DNA of 64,000 bases from Limonium bicolor (GCA_023374045.1 CM041776.1:471499375-471563374), one strand, 5' to 3'; shown: positions 1-13,300, counted from the first letter of the stretch. The notes: generated by a model not told the origin, from the letters alone. Numbers and translations are program-made.

Positions 1-1561
1 CTTGATTTTCAGTATCATCTCGGGGGAGAGATGAGTCGAGCGGCCTACCACTTCTCAACGTCACTGCCTTGGCCTGTTCCCTTGGATTTGGATTTGGCTG
101 ACTAGGGAAGGAACCAGGTGGCCTTTGTGCAAGCTGCTGACTGATTTGCTCCAACTGTTGGTTGGGTTGTTGTATCTGGGCTTCAACCCTTCTGTTAGTG
201 GCTCCTTGATCCACGAGTCTGGTATGGGTCGTAGTCATGAATCCTTTCATTAAGTTCCTGAATTCCTCATTTGGATCAGAAGAGGTTGATGATGGTTGTT
301 GTTGTTGCTGGAAACCTGGAGGGGCACCTTGTGCTATATAACCCATATTAGAATTTGGTTGGGGTCTGTTTCCCTGATAGGTATTGGAACTGTTGTTCTG
401 CCCTCCTTGGTTCTGATCATTGTTTTTCCATGAGAAATTCGGGTGATTTCTCCATGGGTAGTTGTTGTTGAAATTATTGTTGTAAGAATTACCGGGGCGG
501 TTTCCTATGAAGTTTACATCCTCGTACTGGTTTTTACCTTCGCACTGATGGGTCTCATGAGGACCGGCGCATATGACACATCCTTCTTTGGGTGGAACTG
601 GTGGAGAACTTGTAGGTGGGGAAGCTATTGTTTTTACGATTTCGTTTTGTGATGTTGTTAGCTTTTCCACCATCTTTGCAAGGGACGAGATCTGGGCTGA
701 TAAATGATCCGTAGGTTCAACGTGGAGTAGGCCTGCTGCTCGTGGCGTTCTTCCCTTGGATCACGTCCACTGTCTTGTATTGCTCGTCATGGTTTCGAGA
801 AGGTCCATTCCTTCTTTAGGAGATTTCATCATGAAACTTCCTCCTGCAGAGGAATTGACGAGTAGTCGGTTCCCATCATCCAGACCGTTGAAGAATGACA
901 GGCAGAGGGATTGATTGTCAAGACCATAATGGGAACACTTCATTAGCATATCCTTGAATCTGTCCCATGCGTCGTACAACGTTTCTCCCGGCTCCTGACA
1001 GAAAGTGTTGATTTCACCGATCAATTGCCTCGTTCTACTGGTTGGGCAGTATTTGGCAAGGAATTTTTGGGCCATTTGCAGCCATGTGGTGATTGATCGG
1101 GAGGGAAGACTTCGGTACCACCTGTTTGCTGAATCCGACAACGAGTGAGGAAATAGTTGTAGACGGATTCTTTCATTGACGTTGCCGGTCTGACCAAAGG
1201 AATTGTAGAAATCTAGGAAGAGACTCAGATGATTTGGGGCTTCATCTGGGTTTGCTACACTAAACTTGCCTAAATCCCGGACGGCGGTGATGTAGTGAGT
1301 TTTGAAAGCCCATCGTCCGGTTTCTAGCGGTGTTAGTTCGGGGAGAACTATGGCTGATGCTCTTCCTTCGGTATCCGGTTGGTGGTAATCCGAGAGGGCA
1401 CGGTGTTCTGGTTGATTCGCATGGTCCATTTCATTTATAACTTGGTTTTGGTTTTCGGCCATGTCTTGATTTCTCAGGTTTCTTCGTGCTTGTAATAAAG
1501 TGCGCTCGGGTTCGGGGCTCGGACTGATTGGTGGAGAACCTCGGGTTCGAGTGTTTGGCAT
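1..1561 (-). pseudogene. gag: Athila-like gag of element E1, broken and running off the left edge
   Basis: Reads leftward from an ATG at 1561. The first 266 codons hold a plant Ty3/gypsy Gag core (about residues 90-215) with the family pattern of a structural domain followed by FPHSLSDSANRWYRSLP and a downstream YDAWDRFK motif. A TGA at 761-763 interrupts the frame; the same frame then continues through a linker to a zinc knuckle CVICAGPHETHQC (CX2CX3HX4C, positions 542-580) and an Asn/Gln-rich tail to the window edge. Gag packages element RNA in cytoplasmic particles. The order LTR, PBS, gag on the minus strand fixes the orientation. The single internal stop suggests a fairly young but defective copy. 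Protease and polymerase would lie left of the window. Confidence 0.85.
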
Positions 1562-2131
1562 GCACAGAAGATAACTTGTGGTTCGTCAGAAATTGTGAAA
1601 TTAACAGTGGTTAGATAAATACAAGCAGAAATATTGGTTAGTCTGATAAACTTTAATTAAACAACACTAATATATTTTTTTTTATACTTTTTTTTCTATT
1701 TTTTTCTATTTTTTTTAACAAGAGTAAAATGACAGAAAATAAGATGACAAGGGAAATGAAATGACAGAAATTATAAGTTAGTAGTTATAGACAGAAATTA
1801 TAAGTTAGTAGTTATAGACAGAAAATTAAATGACAGAAATTTAATGTTAGTAGTTAATGTACAGAAAATTGAATGTTAGTAGTTAATGTACAGAAATTTA
1901 AAGGACAATGGAAATTAAATGTTAAGGACAATGGAAATTAAATGTTAAGGACAATGGAAATTAAATGACAATAATATTAAGATGTCAGAAGTCAGATGTC
2001 CAAGGTCAGATGTCCGAAGTTAGATGTCCGAAGTTAGATGTGAGAAAATGAACAAACAACAAAATAATATACAGATTATTACAGTATAGTAAGTGAACTA
2101 CCGGAAACGAGGGAAATTGATGGAATCAATC
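1562..2131 (-). other. 5' untranslated leader of E1 with AT-rich tandem repeats
   Basis: Lies between the PBS and gag ATG. About 1725-2045 is a run of short degenerate direct repeats: GACAGAAATTATAAG with TTAGTAGTTATA units, then AAGGACAATGGAAATTAAAT units (about three), then GTCAGATGTCC/GTTAGATGTCC units (about four). No coding potential seen. Expected role is RNA leader and packaging signal; the repeats themselves have no known function that I can assign. Confidence 0.6.
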
Positions 2132-2149
2132 TCCCCGGCAACGGCGCCA
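2132..2149 (-). other. Primer-binding site of E1, tRNA-Asp type
   Basis: On the minus strand this reads TGGCGCCGTTGCCGGGGA, the tRNA-Asp-type PBS typical of Athila elements. It lies six bases inside the LTR end (CAACA then AGTTTT). The same 18-mer recurs in C and E2. Confidence 0.85.
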
Positions 2150-3140
2150 AAAACTTGTTGGGATAAAACTACACTATAATAAATATAGATTTATAGCAAA
2201 CTATTAGGCAAGTGTACCTATTCGGAATAGTATAACAAGTGTCGTATCCACAGAGAGATTGTTCAATTATCCTAGTCTTGGTAGTTAATTAAAAACTGTA
2301 AAAAGGGGTTTAGCCGGAGGCAAGCTTGATTTGTTGTTGGATTAGTACAGAAATAATAAAAACAGTAAAAACAGTTGTGTATTAAGTGGATGGGAAAATG
2401 TGCTAAGGAAGGTGAAATCACCCAAATATAACTCATATATTAATTATAATCCTGGTTTGCTCTATTTGTCTGTTAAGAATTTATCTTGTGGCCTTCCTAA
2501 ATCATAGATAAGGACAACTCTTAATTAATTCAATAGGCTTTTTACAATCAGAAAAAGTCTAAAATCATTAATTAGCTTTAAGCGAGAATTCTTTTTATAA
2601 CAGCGATGGACTTTATCTGCTAATCAAGAAGATAATATCTACCGTTTATCTCTCTTTGTGGTCTATTCTCTAATTTACAAAATCATTGAAATTAGAGAAA
2701 CCGTAAATGCATAAAAATGATCAGTTGTTAAGCATTTAATAATTTAGAGAGTTAAAACAGATATTTATAAGCAAACCCGGTATTATAAATACGTCTGAAT
2801 TATTTTGGGGTTAAACACCCATCCTAAGCACAAATATAAAATTACTCACACATCGACAGTACTAAAAACAGAGTAAAGATAGAAATAGCCATTATTCAGA
2901 AACTGCTTGTGAAGAACGGGTCTGCACTCGCTCACTTCTGCTGCCTCTTTTCTCTCTTTGTAAAATACTGCTTCTGTTTGAGTACGTACGTGAGTAAATG
3001 TGGTGAAGTGGTGAAATAAATAAAAGATGGAGAATTATGGTGTTACTGGATGAATTGAATGGAAGAGAATGGAGTGTGGTGAGCGTAGTCTGATTTTCTG
3101 GTTTTCTCTGTACGCTTGTTTAAGGTTGCAGTAGCTGAGT

Positions 3141-3149
3141 TTATATAGA
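3141..3149 (-). promoter_or_regulatory. TATA box of the E1 LTR
   Basis: The minus strand reads CTATATAAA within the LTR, upstream of PBS and gag. The E2 LTRs have CTATAAA in the corresponding promoter region. Confidence 0.5.
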
Positions 3150-3309
3150 GGAAGGGAAGAGGCAATCTGGAGTGTTCGATTGCAGATTGATTGCTCATTT
3201 ATTGCAGGGGACAGAGCTGAAGCGTGAGAGAATTAAGGTAGGCGGAGTAGATGGATATGGCAAGTTGCAGACAGTCGGCGCGAAGAAGAAAACTGTTCGC
3301 GACTGATTT

Positions 3310-3535
3310 TTAGTCACGACCGCCTAAGCAACCGCCTCTGGCCATGCGGTCTTGAGTCTTGTCCGCCTAGGCAACCGCCCAAAGCCAGGCGGTCTCCTTA
3401 TGTTGGTCCGCATGGCGTCCGCCCAAAGCCAGGCGGTTGCAAGCCTTGACTGCCGTGACGTCCGCCTTGGCAGGCGCGGTTGCAAGCCTTGACCGCCTCC
3501 CTGTCCGCCTGTCCTTACGCGGACACAATGTGGTC
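3310..3535. repeat. GC-rich GGCGG/CCGCC repeat cluster in the E1 LTR
   Basis: A compact cluster of ACCGCC, GTCCGCC and GGCGGT words in both orientations inside otherwise AT-rich sequence. It lies just upstream of the TATA box in transcription direction (U3). The E2 LTRs have an equivalent cluster built on GGCGGACG but with a different arrangement. Confidence 0.6.
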
Positions 3536-3798
3536 GTGACCTATTTTCCTTCAGACTTGGACCGTCTCTAGATTCTTCGTTTGGACTCCATTTTTCGAGC
3601 CGTCTACGCCTATGCGTCCGTCTCTTCGTCTACTTTACTCCCAGCCTGGTTTTCCTCATGTTAGAACAATAAATTTGTGAGATAAACAATAAAACATAAA
3701 CTAGAGGAAAACTAACCGAAGTGGAGAAATGAGCAAGAAAAGTGCTAATATTATATATGAAATACACCTATAAAGCCTGCTCATTTGGACACTTATCA

Positions 3799-5243
3799 GT
3801 TACCACTTACCCGACTATCTGTCAGGCCCACAAGCTCCTTCGGAGTGCGGTCGTCTCACATCCCGTATTTGGGTACACTCGTAATGCTCGTCGCACGCCT
3901 AGGTGAAGTATTCTATGGTCAACTCCTCTTGTATCATTATATGATACTCACCGTAATTCTGTTGGTTTGGTTTAAAAATCCAAGGTTTTAAACGAAGGGT
4001 TGCTGTTTTGAAAGAAAAGTTTTGGGTTTTAAAATTGTAGTTCGGTGTTTAAAGAAGTTCTTCATGGCATCGCCAAGTTTGAGTTCTTGACCAAGTCCAT
4101 CTTCTCGCTGTTTGGTATATCCTTTATACACTGGTCGGGCCGTCAGGCCTTTCCAAAGGTTTCATTCTTCCCGTTTTAGAATGTGTGATCCTGTAGTTTC
4201 TTCCTTGCGGTCACGGTACGTTACTAAGTACTTGTGGTGTGTTAAAATACTCCTGAATGATTCTATTATTACTGCACTTGCCGTGGCAAGTGCGTGGTAC
4301 TGGTGGTTTTTGGGTAAACCTATATCGGTCACGGCATGGTTTCCACTCGTATATGGTAGTCTCGTCGACTCTTCCTTTGAAGTGTTGATTTATGTTTTAG
4401 AATACTCGATCCTTTAGGTAGCTTCTCAGTGATATGGACATGGCTGTCGTAGATCTGGGTATTTCTCCAATCCTTGGAGATCCCCTTTTGATTTGGTTGT
4501 GTTCCTTGTTGCTCGCTCCCACACCTTTATTGTGGTTACCGAGCCTTACCTTGTTTAGGCACTACCCTTGTAGTCCTATCGGATTATATCTCGTGATTGT
4601 CCTTGTAGTTGTCAGAGCTATATTGGCCAGGCATTGCAACCTTTTTGGCGTTTTAGTTTGGAGTTAATCACTCCTGACTATGTCCTTAGTCAGTTGGTAT
4701 ACCTTTGGTGGTATTATCTAGCTACTACTGTCCCGCAGACTTATGTCTCGGGTTCCATTACTACTCATTTTCCATTTCATTGCACGGTTAGTGCTTCTTT
4801 CCTGCTGCTGGTTGACTAGCTAGGTTTCGCGACTGCTAAGCACGTCGCTCCATGCTGTTGTAAGTTGTAGCCTCCTTATGGTTGGAGTCCTCATCCTACC
4901 GCTATTAAGTGCGGGTATTGTTGTTCAACCGGGATCCATCTCCGGGACTTCCATTCCTTGGAATATACCATATGTCGGTTCTTGTTTACTGTGTGATTGC
5001 TTCACAACTGCCAGATCGGGTTTTCCCGAGTATGAGAGGACTTTTCCTTCCCTCTGGCGTCCTTTCCCAAGTTATATAGTGCGTTTACGGAGGGCGGGTC
5101 TGGTATTGTAGGTATCCGGTACACACCGGGAGTTCCTATCTAGCATATCTCTAATGCTAACACTCAGCCCTTAGCCCTAAGCTTATAATTCCTAACTCAG
5201 TATTTCCTAAACTCGGTATTTCCAGTCATCAGAGCGATACTTC
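3799..5243 (-). other. 5' internal leader of element A1, no gene recognised
   Basis: This stretch lies between the E1 LTR and the A1 PBS, so it should be the start of the A1 internal region read leftward. I find no gag or other recognisable product on the minus strand. Several plus-strand frames of 60-100 codons are open but look like chance (no domain, biased composition). A 9-bp-stem hairpin (ATCAGAGCG ... CGCTCTGAT, 5228-5251) overlaps the PBS. Confidence 0.4.
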
Positions 5244-5255
5244 GCTCTGATAACA
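5244..5255 (-). other. Primer-binding site of A1, tRNA-Met type
   Basis: Minus strand TGTTATCAGAGC differs at one base from the common plant initiator-tRNA-Met PBS TGGTATCAGAGC and follows the LTR end TTACA after a 5-base spacer. This sets the orientation of all family A LTRs: TGAAAT is the 5' end and TTACA the 3' end. Confidence 0.65.
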
Positions 5256-5791
5256 CTTTTTGTAACACCCCTACCACTAATACTGTCATTACCGTCCAAT
5301 CTCCTTATACATCCATACTCACACAGCGGATACATACTTACTCAACGGCGGGTGATACAGTGTCGTTAGCCACCCACGTGACTAACAAGGCTACTACTAC
5401 ATACAACATCGGTCTGATGGACCGGAATATCCGAGTACTACACATTTACAATACACATTCCAAATACAAGCCGAGTACTACAATCCTCCATTCAATACGA
5501 TACTCCATAAGTTCAATACAATATAGCACACCGAGTTTACTAGATCCTTATACAAATACCATACCTCCTTCAATTTCATACATACTCATTAAGAGTCTAG
5601 CATCTACCCATTCCTCACACTACATACTTTCTAAATACTTAATAGTGTACTCCTTGGTACATTTCTACATTCAAGACTACAAGCCTTATACCATTTACTA
5701 CAATCTACATTTCATTCCTAGTAATCCAGGCATGTCCACCGGTCTCTTCTGTGACCATAACTGCTTCGGGTACCTGCACACTAAAAATGTT

Positions 5792-5803
5792 GCCCCTAGG
5801 GGC
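5792..5803. repeat. Conserved palindrome of family A LTRs
   Basis: Perfect palindrome GCCCCTAGGGGC about 530 bp from the 3' LTR end. A4 has it intact, A3 has CCCCTAGGGGG and A2 has a degenerate form (GCCCCTTGGGGC). It precedes a second conserved GC-rich block (CCGCG...GGTACGCC). Confidence 0.5.
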
Positions 5804-7097
5804 TCAGCTTTCGCTGCATATGACTTCCGCATACCCCGCGTACTAGCGAGGGTACGCCTACCACTTGGTCGAATACATGCAATTCATTTTACAGATACAT
5901 ACATACATGCTTCATACATACATACATGCTTCATTCTCAATACCAAAGTACTACACAAGGAATACATTCATACACTGCAATACATACAAGGAATGCAATA
6001 CAAGTCACCCATTACATACTTACCGTTACTCAAAATACACATACTCAATACATACACAATTCTTACACAATACATACATAATGCCCAATACTTTGTTAGC
6101 TTCATTTGTCCACCTGGGTTAATCGGGTGGAGATTACTCTTTTACTCGGGGTCAATGACTTACACCAGCCAAGACCATTACTCATACAATACTTTACTTT
6201 ACTTACTACTTACTCAAGTCAAGTCATCGGGACCTCCGGCCCGGGGACTACTCTGTCCCACCACCGGGATTTACTTGGTTAACTAATCCAGGATGCTACC
6301 CATTTAAGGGGTTTGGGCCGTGGACCAGCTTAAGAACCAGGAATCGGATCCAACCTCTTGTGTCTCCTCATCCTCACGCGTGGCCGAAACTATATCGGAC
6401 TTCTACTCATTCCAATTTACTCAATACTTGGTTAGGAGTTAGGTAGTTAGGAATTAGTAGAAGTCATTCATATACAAGCCACACAATAGTCCAATACTCC
6501 CATACACATACATACAAGGTATAATACATTACACAAATACGCTACAAGGCACATACACACTTATCTTCATCCATTCATTTCATGAATTCTACAAACTATT
6601 GTTCAAGACAAATATATCAAGAACAATACAAACAAGCACAAGTAAGTGCAATATAGTCCGATTCATGCATTTATCTTATTAGGTGATCAAATAAGCACAC
6701 AAATCGGGGTAACCAGGTTAGGATACAGAGCATGAAGAAATCATACCTTTCACCGTTGATTTACTTTATCGGGTGTGCCCTTGCTCCTTAGTCCACACTC
6801 GAGTCTTATTCACGAACCTCCGGCTACATGCCAAATGGTTCCATTAATACTAAGCACTACAATACATTCATAGCTACTACTCCCGTACTTACCCCGTTCT
6901 CCCATTACTTCGGTTTAACTTAATGTTCTTATACTCTCAACTTCCTTAATTACTTCTCATACTTGTTTTCCTACTCATATACTTACTTTCTTACCATTAG
7001 TGTTACATTAATGGTGTATTACTAAAGTCCCATATACATGTACATATATATATATATTCTTACATATGATTACTATATTTTTTTTTTTGTAAGTTAG

Positions 7098-7306
7098 GGC
7101 CGACCGACCGACCGACCCACCAACCCAACCCCTTGGGTTGGTCCATTCCAGTAAGTTTTCTGTTCTCTGAATTTCTCCCGACCGACCCAGGACTGTTCCG
7201 ACCGACCCATACACCTCTGGGTCGGTCCATTCCAGAAGGTTTACGTTCCATCGTCTATGCTCCGACCGACCCACCCACCGACCCAACCTCTGGGTCGGTC
7301 GGTTGC
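7098..7306. repeat. Hairpin cluster of the A1 LTR, GGGTCGGTC core
   Basis: Three inverted-repeat units built on CCGACCGACCCA and its complement TGGGTCGGTCGG. The clearest is 7262-7302 with a 12-bp perfect stem. Another has GACCGACCCA and TGGGTCGGTC arms separated by eight bases. It occupies the place where A2 and A3 carry 38-nt hairpins with a GGTCCGGG core. Confidence 0.75.
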
Positions 7307-9471
7307 AGAACCTGCTTACAGAATATGTTTTTCACCTCTTTTCTTACCCATTTCTTCCCCAATCTTCCTACATGTAATCCCACATGTTTTAGTACCATTT
7401 AGGCTTCCTAAAATACCTTAATTCATCCACCAAATCCATTACTAAATTCATTCCCCATCCATATATTGATTTGCACAATTTCCTCATTTCCATTCCAGCA
7501 CTCATAGCAGTTTTTACTCTTATGCTACAGATTTTCAAACCAACTCCCACCATCCAACACTTCCTCTTCCAATGCCACTCGTAGCATCCCAAATACATTT
7601 CCAAGCAATACAATATCTATACCCAAGTCCAACATTCATTTTACTAAGTCTTGTACTCTAATTCTTCCTAGTTTCTCCAATGCGATCCAATACCTCTTGC
7701 TACAGATTTTATACTCCTATATCCTCGTACCATAACTACCATTCCATAGTTACTAAACATCCCTACTAACACCAATACACACCTTGGTTCTCCCATTCAC
7801 CAAGTCATCCATAAATGCACAATTCCTACCAAAATTTTGTCATGGTTGACCTACTTTTCTTACTTAGCCACACATATACTTTCTCACCAAATTCATTCCT
7901 ATTCTAGCCACATCCATAGAAGGGTCCTACCAGAAATCAAGATAACATCAATACATCAATACTCCTTCAATACTTCCTCAAATAACCACACTAATACACA
8001 TACACATTTCACTTGGCTCCAAGACCTACAATCCAAACACTAGTTCATAAATACTCAAACTTCCACAATTACCTTACTAATACAATATTTGGGTTATTTA
8101 AATTAGTTCACCCATTCCCGTTACTCTAATGCTTTAAAATTTAGCATTAAGAAGGAGCTCTTACCTTAAGCTCTTAATTCCTTCTTTCTTTTCCATTTCT
8201 CCTACTTCTCTCTTTCTTGCACAAATCGGTCACATGGGGCATGGAGTTGCCAAACTCCATTCTCATCACCCAATGAACACAAAATAAATGTAATTAACAT
8301 GCTAGCCCTTAGATTAATGCTAGTTCATTGAAATGCTTAAAGCAAGATTTCTAGGGTTTACCTTTGAAGTGTTTTAGGAGGGGTTTTAGCCCTTGGTTCA
8401 AGAAGGTGAATCTTCCACCATTGCAAGGTTGAATTGAGGCTCAAAAGAGAGAGAGAAAACAAGGCATTACAAAGGGGTAGAAATCGGTTATGAAGAAAGA
8501 TGGAGAAAACATGAGTTTTTCATGTAGATTTTTACCTTAATGGAGTGAGGAGACTCCAAGCTACCCATTGATGCTATTTTCTCTTTGAATGGGAAAACCC
8601 ATGGAGATGAACTTCCTCATTTTTGGATTTTGAAAAGAGGGAAGTGTAGAGAATGATGAGGGGAGCAAGAATATATATTTATTTTTGCATTTGGAGCTCA
8701 CATGGAGGTGGAGCATGGAGAAGAAGATGGAGTAGCCATGGGAGGAGGAAGAAATCGGCAGCTACCAGAGAGGAGAAAAAATGATGAAGGAAGAAGAAAG
8801 AGAGGAAAGAGAAAAGGAAAAGAGAAAGTGAGGGAAGAGAGAGAGGGTGTGGTTCTTTTCTACTTTTCTTTCTTTCTTTCTTTTATTCCTTTCTAGCTTA
8901 TTAGTTGTGTGTGTGAGGGAGCTTATTACCTATTAAAACCGGCACCTCACATTACTACTAGTTGGAGCGTTTTTCGTCTTTTACAGAAAACGCTCGTTAT
9001 TTTACCCAGTTTTGGTACTATTCACTAACCGGGCCCGTTTTCCGGAATTTTCTCATTTCTTTATTTTTATTGGTTATTAAGCTTCCATTAATGCTTAATT
9101 ATTTTTATTTAATGTTTTAATATTTTTACGGGTTCGTTTGACCACTTAAAGTCACGTTTTCGGGTTTTCTCGAAAAACGTGCGCTAACGCCCTATTAGCG
9201 TTTTAATACATTATTTGGATCCATTTTATTCGGGAGTTGTTCCCATATATTATTTAGGCCTTATTAAGCCTTTAGAATCCATATAATACGCTAACCGAGG
9301 TCTCATACCTCCTATGGTTATTTAACGCTTATTTAGCGTTTTTCGCTTTTTAAGCGTTTCTTTATTTTCTTTGGATTTATTTTTCCTTACCAATATTACT
9401 TAGGCATCATTAGGCCCTTAAATATGTATTAGATTAATTTTAATCCCTATATTTAAGTTCAGGGTATTTCA

Positions 9472-10337
9472 CTATGTGGTGGGGTGATCAGTGATCTTGG
9501 ACGAAATGGTGACGGACTTCGCATGCTCCCACGGATTAAGTTGGGTTTGGGATGATTGTTGAGCGGGTGGCCTTGGTTGAGCAAGCAGTTGCTGCAATTG
9601 TGAATGCAACAACTTATGGTCTTTGCGAAGGCCTGAGATTTCCTCGTGAGCATCTTGGGATTTGCTCATTAGAGCCGTCATCATGTCGCGCAACTCTGCC
9701 ATCTTGGCCTCAAAATTAGATGCGGCGTGGGATGGTCGGTTTGAAGGGACTCCACCATATGGAGTTTGCGAGAATTGCCTTTGACCTCCGTGATAGCCGG
9801 CATGGTTCTGGAAATTCTGAGGGGGTTGGCCCCCATGCTGCCAAGGTTGCCTATACCTTTTATTGTTGCTGACATACTTCGCTTCCTCAGGTGCCTTAAA
9901 TTCTTGCAATTCAGAGCACTGGGTGTGGGATCTTATATTAACCACATTTGCCTGTTGAGGAAGGGAATTAATTGCCATCTACTACATAACTTTCTGTAGG
10001 GCATTTACCTTTGTCGATTGTTGTGCGTTGCTCTCCAACAACTGCTCATGACTTTTCATTAATTTACTAAATTTGTTGTCACTCTCACCGACATGGTACA
10101 ACCCTGGAACACCGCCCCTTGATCCACCTGTGGCCCAATCTCTGATTTCTTCACAGAGGGATTCAATCCCACTCAGAAATTGATCTCCTGGTTTCTTCAG
10201 GATATCTACACCAAGGGAGGACAGCACCATGGTTTTACATTGGTTCACCAATCCCTTGTGGAACAACTGGGAAAGCAGCTTCTTGGTGAGGCCGTGGTGA
10301 GGACATGTCCGAAGCAATCCTTTGAACCGGTCCCAAG
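9472..10337 (-). pseudogene. gag: Middle and C-terminal gag of element C (Athila-like)
   Basis: Continues leftward the gag that begins at about 15215. It opens in the conserved WDRFK region and runs through CPHHGL, an Athila-type Gag motif, then a variable linker. Two adjacent in-frame TAG codons (9979-9984 area) interrupt it, after which the same frame goes on with a Gln/Pro-rich tail ending NPWEHAKSV. The zinc knuckle is degenerate: only HTQC remains where CX2C should precede it. The frame is cut at 9472 by the A1 LTR. The protein would have been the particle-forming Gag; this copy is dead. Confidence 0.8.
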
Positions 10338-13300
10338 TGAAATTCCCTGAACCTAATTAGGGCGATTAAATTACTCTAACATGATATTTAAGGGCCTATT
10401 AGTGCCTAAAGAATTTGGTAAAGAAAATATCCAAAAGAAAAGAGAAAAACGCTTAAAAAGCGAGAAACTCTAAATTGGGCGTTAAGTGACCCTAGGAGGA
10501 ATATAACCTTGAGAAGGGAATTGGATGGATTTAAAAGGCTTAATTATGCCTAAATCATATATGGGAACAATTCCCGAAGAAAACGGATCCAAATAATGTA
10601 TTAAAATGCTAATAAAGCTTTAGTGCACGTTTTTCGAGAAAACCCGAAAACGTGACTTTGAGTGGTCAAATGAACCCGTAAAAAAATTATAGTTGATTAA
10701 ATAACTATAAATAAATATTAACGGGAGTGTAATAGCCATTAAAATTAAAGAAACGAGAAAATTCCGGAAAACAGGCTCGGTTAGTGAATAGTGCTAAACC
10801 GGGTAAAATAACGAGCGTTTTCTGTAAAAGACGAAAAAACGCTCCAGCTGGTACATACGTGTGGGGCCGGTTTTTAAATATTAAGCAGCCCCCTCACACA
10901 CACTAATAAGTTAGAAAGAAAAGAAAGAAAGAAAAGAAAAGAAAAAGTTACAAAAGTAACTTTTTTCTCTCTCTCCCCTCACTTTTATTTCCCTCACGTA
11001 CTGCTCTCCTCCCTTCCTCCTCTCTCTGGCAATTTCTTCTTCTACCTCCAGCCGATTTCTCCACCTTCCATGGCAGATCACACCTCCAAGCTTGCCCAAG
11101 TCACATTACAACTCCAAATAAAAAACAAATTGCATATTCTTGCTCCTCTCCTCAAGAGCTTCATTTCTATCTTTTCAAAATCTCCATTGGTGAAAGTTCA
11201 TCTCCATGGGTATACCCCATTGTTGAAGAAAATGACATTGTTGTGGAGCTTGGAGTTCCCTCTCTCTTCTAAGGTAAAAATATACAAAAGAAACTCATTT
11301 TCCTTACCTCTTTTTTGTTGGCCGATTTTTCCCTTTGGTAATACCTTGTTCTTCTCCTTGTTTGAGCTTTGTTTCAACCTTCCAATGGTGGTGGAACTCC
11401 CTTCTTGATTCAAGGGTTAAAACCCCTCTTAAGAACTCCACAAGGTAAACTCAAGAATTGGTGTTTAAGCATTTCATTGAATTAACATTATTCCAAGGGT
11501 TTAGGATTTTATTTATGCTCATTTTGTGTTCCTTGGGTGATGGGAATGGAGTGTGGCAACTCCATTGCCCACTTGACCGAAAATGGCTAGAGGAAGAGAA
11601 GAGGAGAACTGGAAAGAGAAGCTTGTGAATTTGAGGTAATTAAACTACCTTAATGCTAATCTATGTATTTTAGGAATTTGGATGGGTTAAATGAAATAAT
11701 GAACCCAAAGTATGTAAGACAATGTGTTGGTTGGTATTTGAGAGAACATGTAAAATGTTGGTTTGAATTAAGGGCCTTGGAGCCAAGTGATTCAGGAATG
11801 GTGTTTATGTTGTTGTTGGTGAATTTTGAATTGAGTTTGTGTGCTGGTAGGACCCTTTGAGGGTATGGCTAGATTAGGACTGATTTGCATGAGAATAGAA
11901 GAATGTGGATATGTTAGGTTTATGGGGAAACCATGGCAAAATTTTGGTAAAAAATAAGTGTTTTAGGTGACTTTGGCAATGGGAGAAGTTAGGTATGTAT
12001 TGGGTTGAGTTGAGTGGAGTAATAACCATGAAATGGTATTTGGAGAACAAGGAAGAGAGAGATAAAAATCTGTAGCATAATGAGGTTTGGTAACTTGGAA
12101 TTTCTAGGAAAGGTGTTAGTGTTTATAGTCATGGAAATGGAGAGTGAACTTGGGTATAGATAATGCAAAAGGCTAGGAAGGTGTGGTAATGATCAATAAG
12201 AGGTTTGGTAAGGTGGTAGAAGATTGTAACCCACTAAGGAGAAGTTAGGCATGCACTGGTGTGCAAAATGTAACAGTAAGAGTGGAAAATTTGTAGAAAT
12301 TGAGCTAGGATTTGAGTAGGGATTTGACAAATGGTTTGAAGAGGTTTAGAGCATGTTTTAGGGTGCTTAAACACGTAGGAAACATGTGGAAAGATTAGGG
12401 AATGATAAGAGGTGAATTAGGGGTTGAAAACTGATCAAAAACTGTAAATTTTGACAGTTCCAGGGGTGGTCCAGGTTTGCAAATCGATACATAAACCCGG
12501 ACCATAGCAAAAACGCACCAGAAAGGCATAACTGGGGTTGGTCCGGGTTTGTTTCCCGGTACACAAACCTGGACCATAGCAAAATGTGTCCAGAAAACGT
12601 TTTCCAGGTTTGGTCCGGGTTTGTAACCCCGGACACAAACCCGGACCAATGTAAAAACATGTCAGAATGTGTTTAAAGGGTTCCAAGCATGGGGGAATGA
12701 ATGGCATTGGTTTTAGGTGATGTTTAGGAGTTGTTTGGTGACCTTTAAAGGTCCTAAGAAATGCAAATAAGTTTAAGAAGTGATTAAGAAAGTTGTGAGT
12801 TTAAGAGCACATAAATAAAACCAAAGAATAAGGGGTTAACGGGGTTAATTACGGGAGTACTAGCCTACATACTGTAGTACCTTAAATTAATGGAGATGTT
12901 TGAAATATTATCAGTGAATCAAGAGTAAGACTCGAGGAACGAGTGTGAACAGAAGAACCTGTGAACACCCGGTAAAGTTAACCCCGGTGAAAGGTATGAT
13001 TTCCTCATGCTCTGTATCCTAACCTGGTTACCCCGATTTGTGTGCTTGTTTGATTGTGTGATCACCTAACAAGATAAATGCACGAATCGGATTGTGCGCA
13101 CTTAATAGTGCTTGCATTGTATTGTTGTTTGTTGGATTGAATTTAAACCAAGTTTGTATAATTCATGAAATGGATGAATGGTGAATGAGTTGCTTGCATG
13201 TGAATGTGTGTTGTAGTGCGACTCCTAGTTGAGTCTTGTTTGACTAGGGACTCGACGAAAGAATCATGATGTGAAATAACGAAAGTGAGGTAACACACGA

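Larger units (their letters stand above)
2156..3798 (-). mobile_element. 5' LTR of E1 (family E), 1643 bp
   Basis: Ends are TGTTGGG at 2156 and TTATCA at 3798 on the plus strand, that is TG...CA when read on the minus strand. The first 150 bases from the 3798 end match the start of both E2 LTRs closely (TGATAAGTGTCCAAATGAG...), and the 2156 end matches the E2 LTR end CCCAACA. E1 and E2 are therefore one family, although the E2 LTRs are about 310 bp longer. The upstream TSD candidate is GTTAC at 3799-3803; its partner is outside the window. Confidence 0.85.
5261..9471 (-). mobile_element. 5' LTR of A1 (family A), about 4.2 kb
   Basis: Plus-strand ends are TGTAACACCC (5261) and GGTATTTCA (9471), giving TG...CA on either strand. 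A2 is a full-length relative in opposite orientation and A3 and A4 are partial copies. LTRs this long with a tRNA-Met-type PBS fit Del/Tekay chromoviruses, but no A protein is visible here, so lineage is inference. The right end cuts directly into the gag of element C (next bases CTATG); the second TSD copy is outside the window. Long plus-strand open frames (for example 5360-6286) come from AC-rich low-complexity sequence and are not genes. Confidence 0.8.

Noticed and set aside
2132..2149. tRNA gene pieces at the PBS sites
   Set aside because: Only 12-18 bases complementary to tRNA 3' ends; position after LTR ends shows they are primer-binding sites.
4112..5111. Plus-strand frames of 60-100 codons left of A1
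   Set aside because: No domain, no conservation between copies that I can see, and within an element reading in the opposite direction.
5360..6286. 308-codon plus-strand open frame in the A1 LTR
   Set aside because: Tyr/Ser/Ile/His-rich low-complexity product from AC-rich DNA. It lies wholly inside an LTR and is not open in A2 or A3.
8702..8896. Small basic protein GKRKGKEKVREEREG
   Set aside because: Comes from an AG-rich tract inside the A1 LTR.
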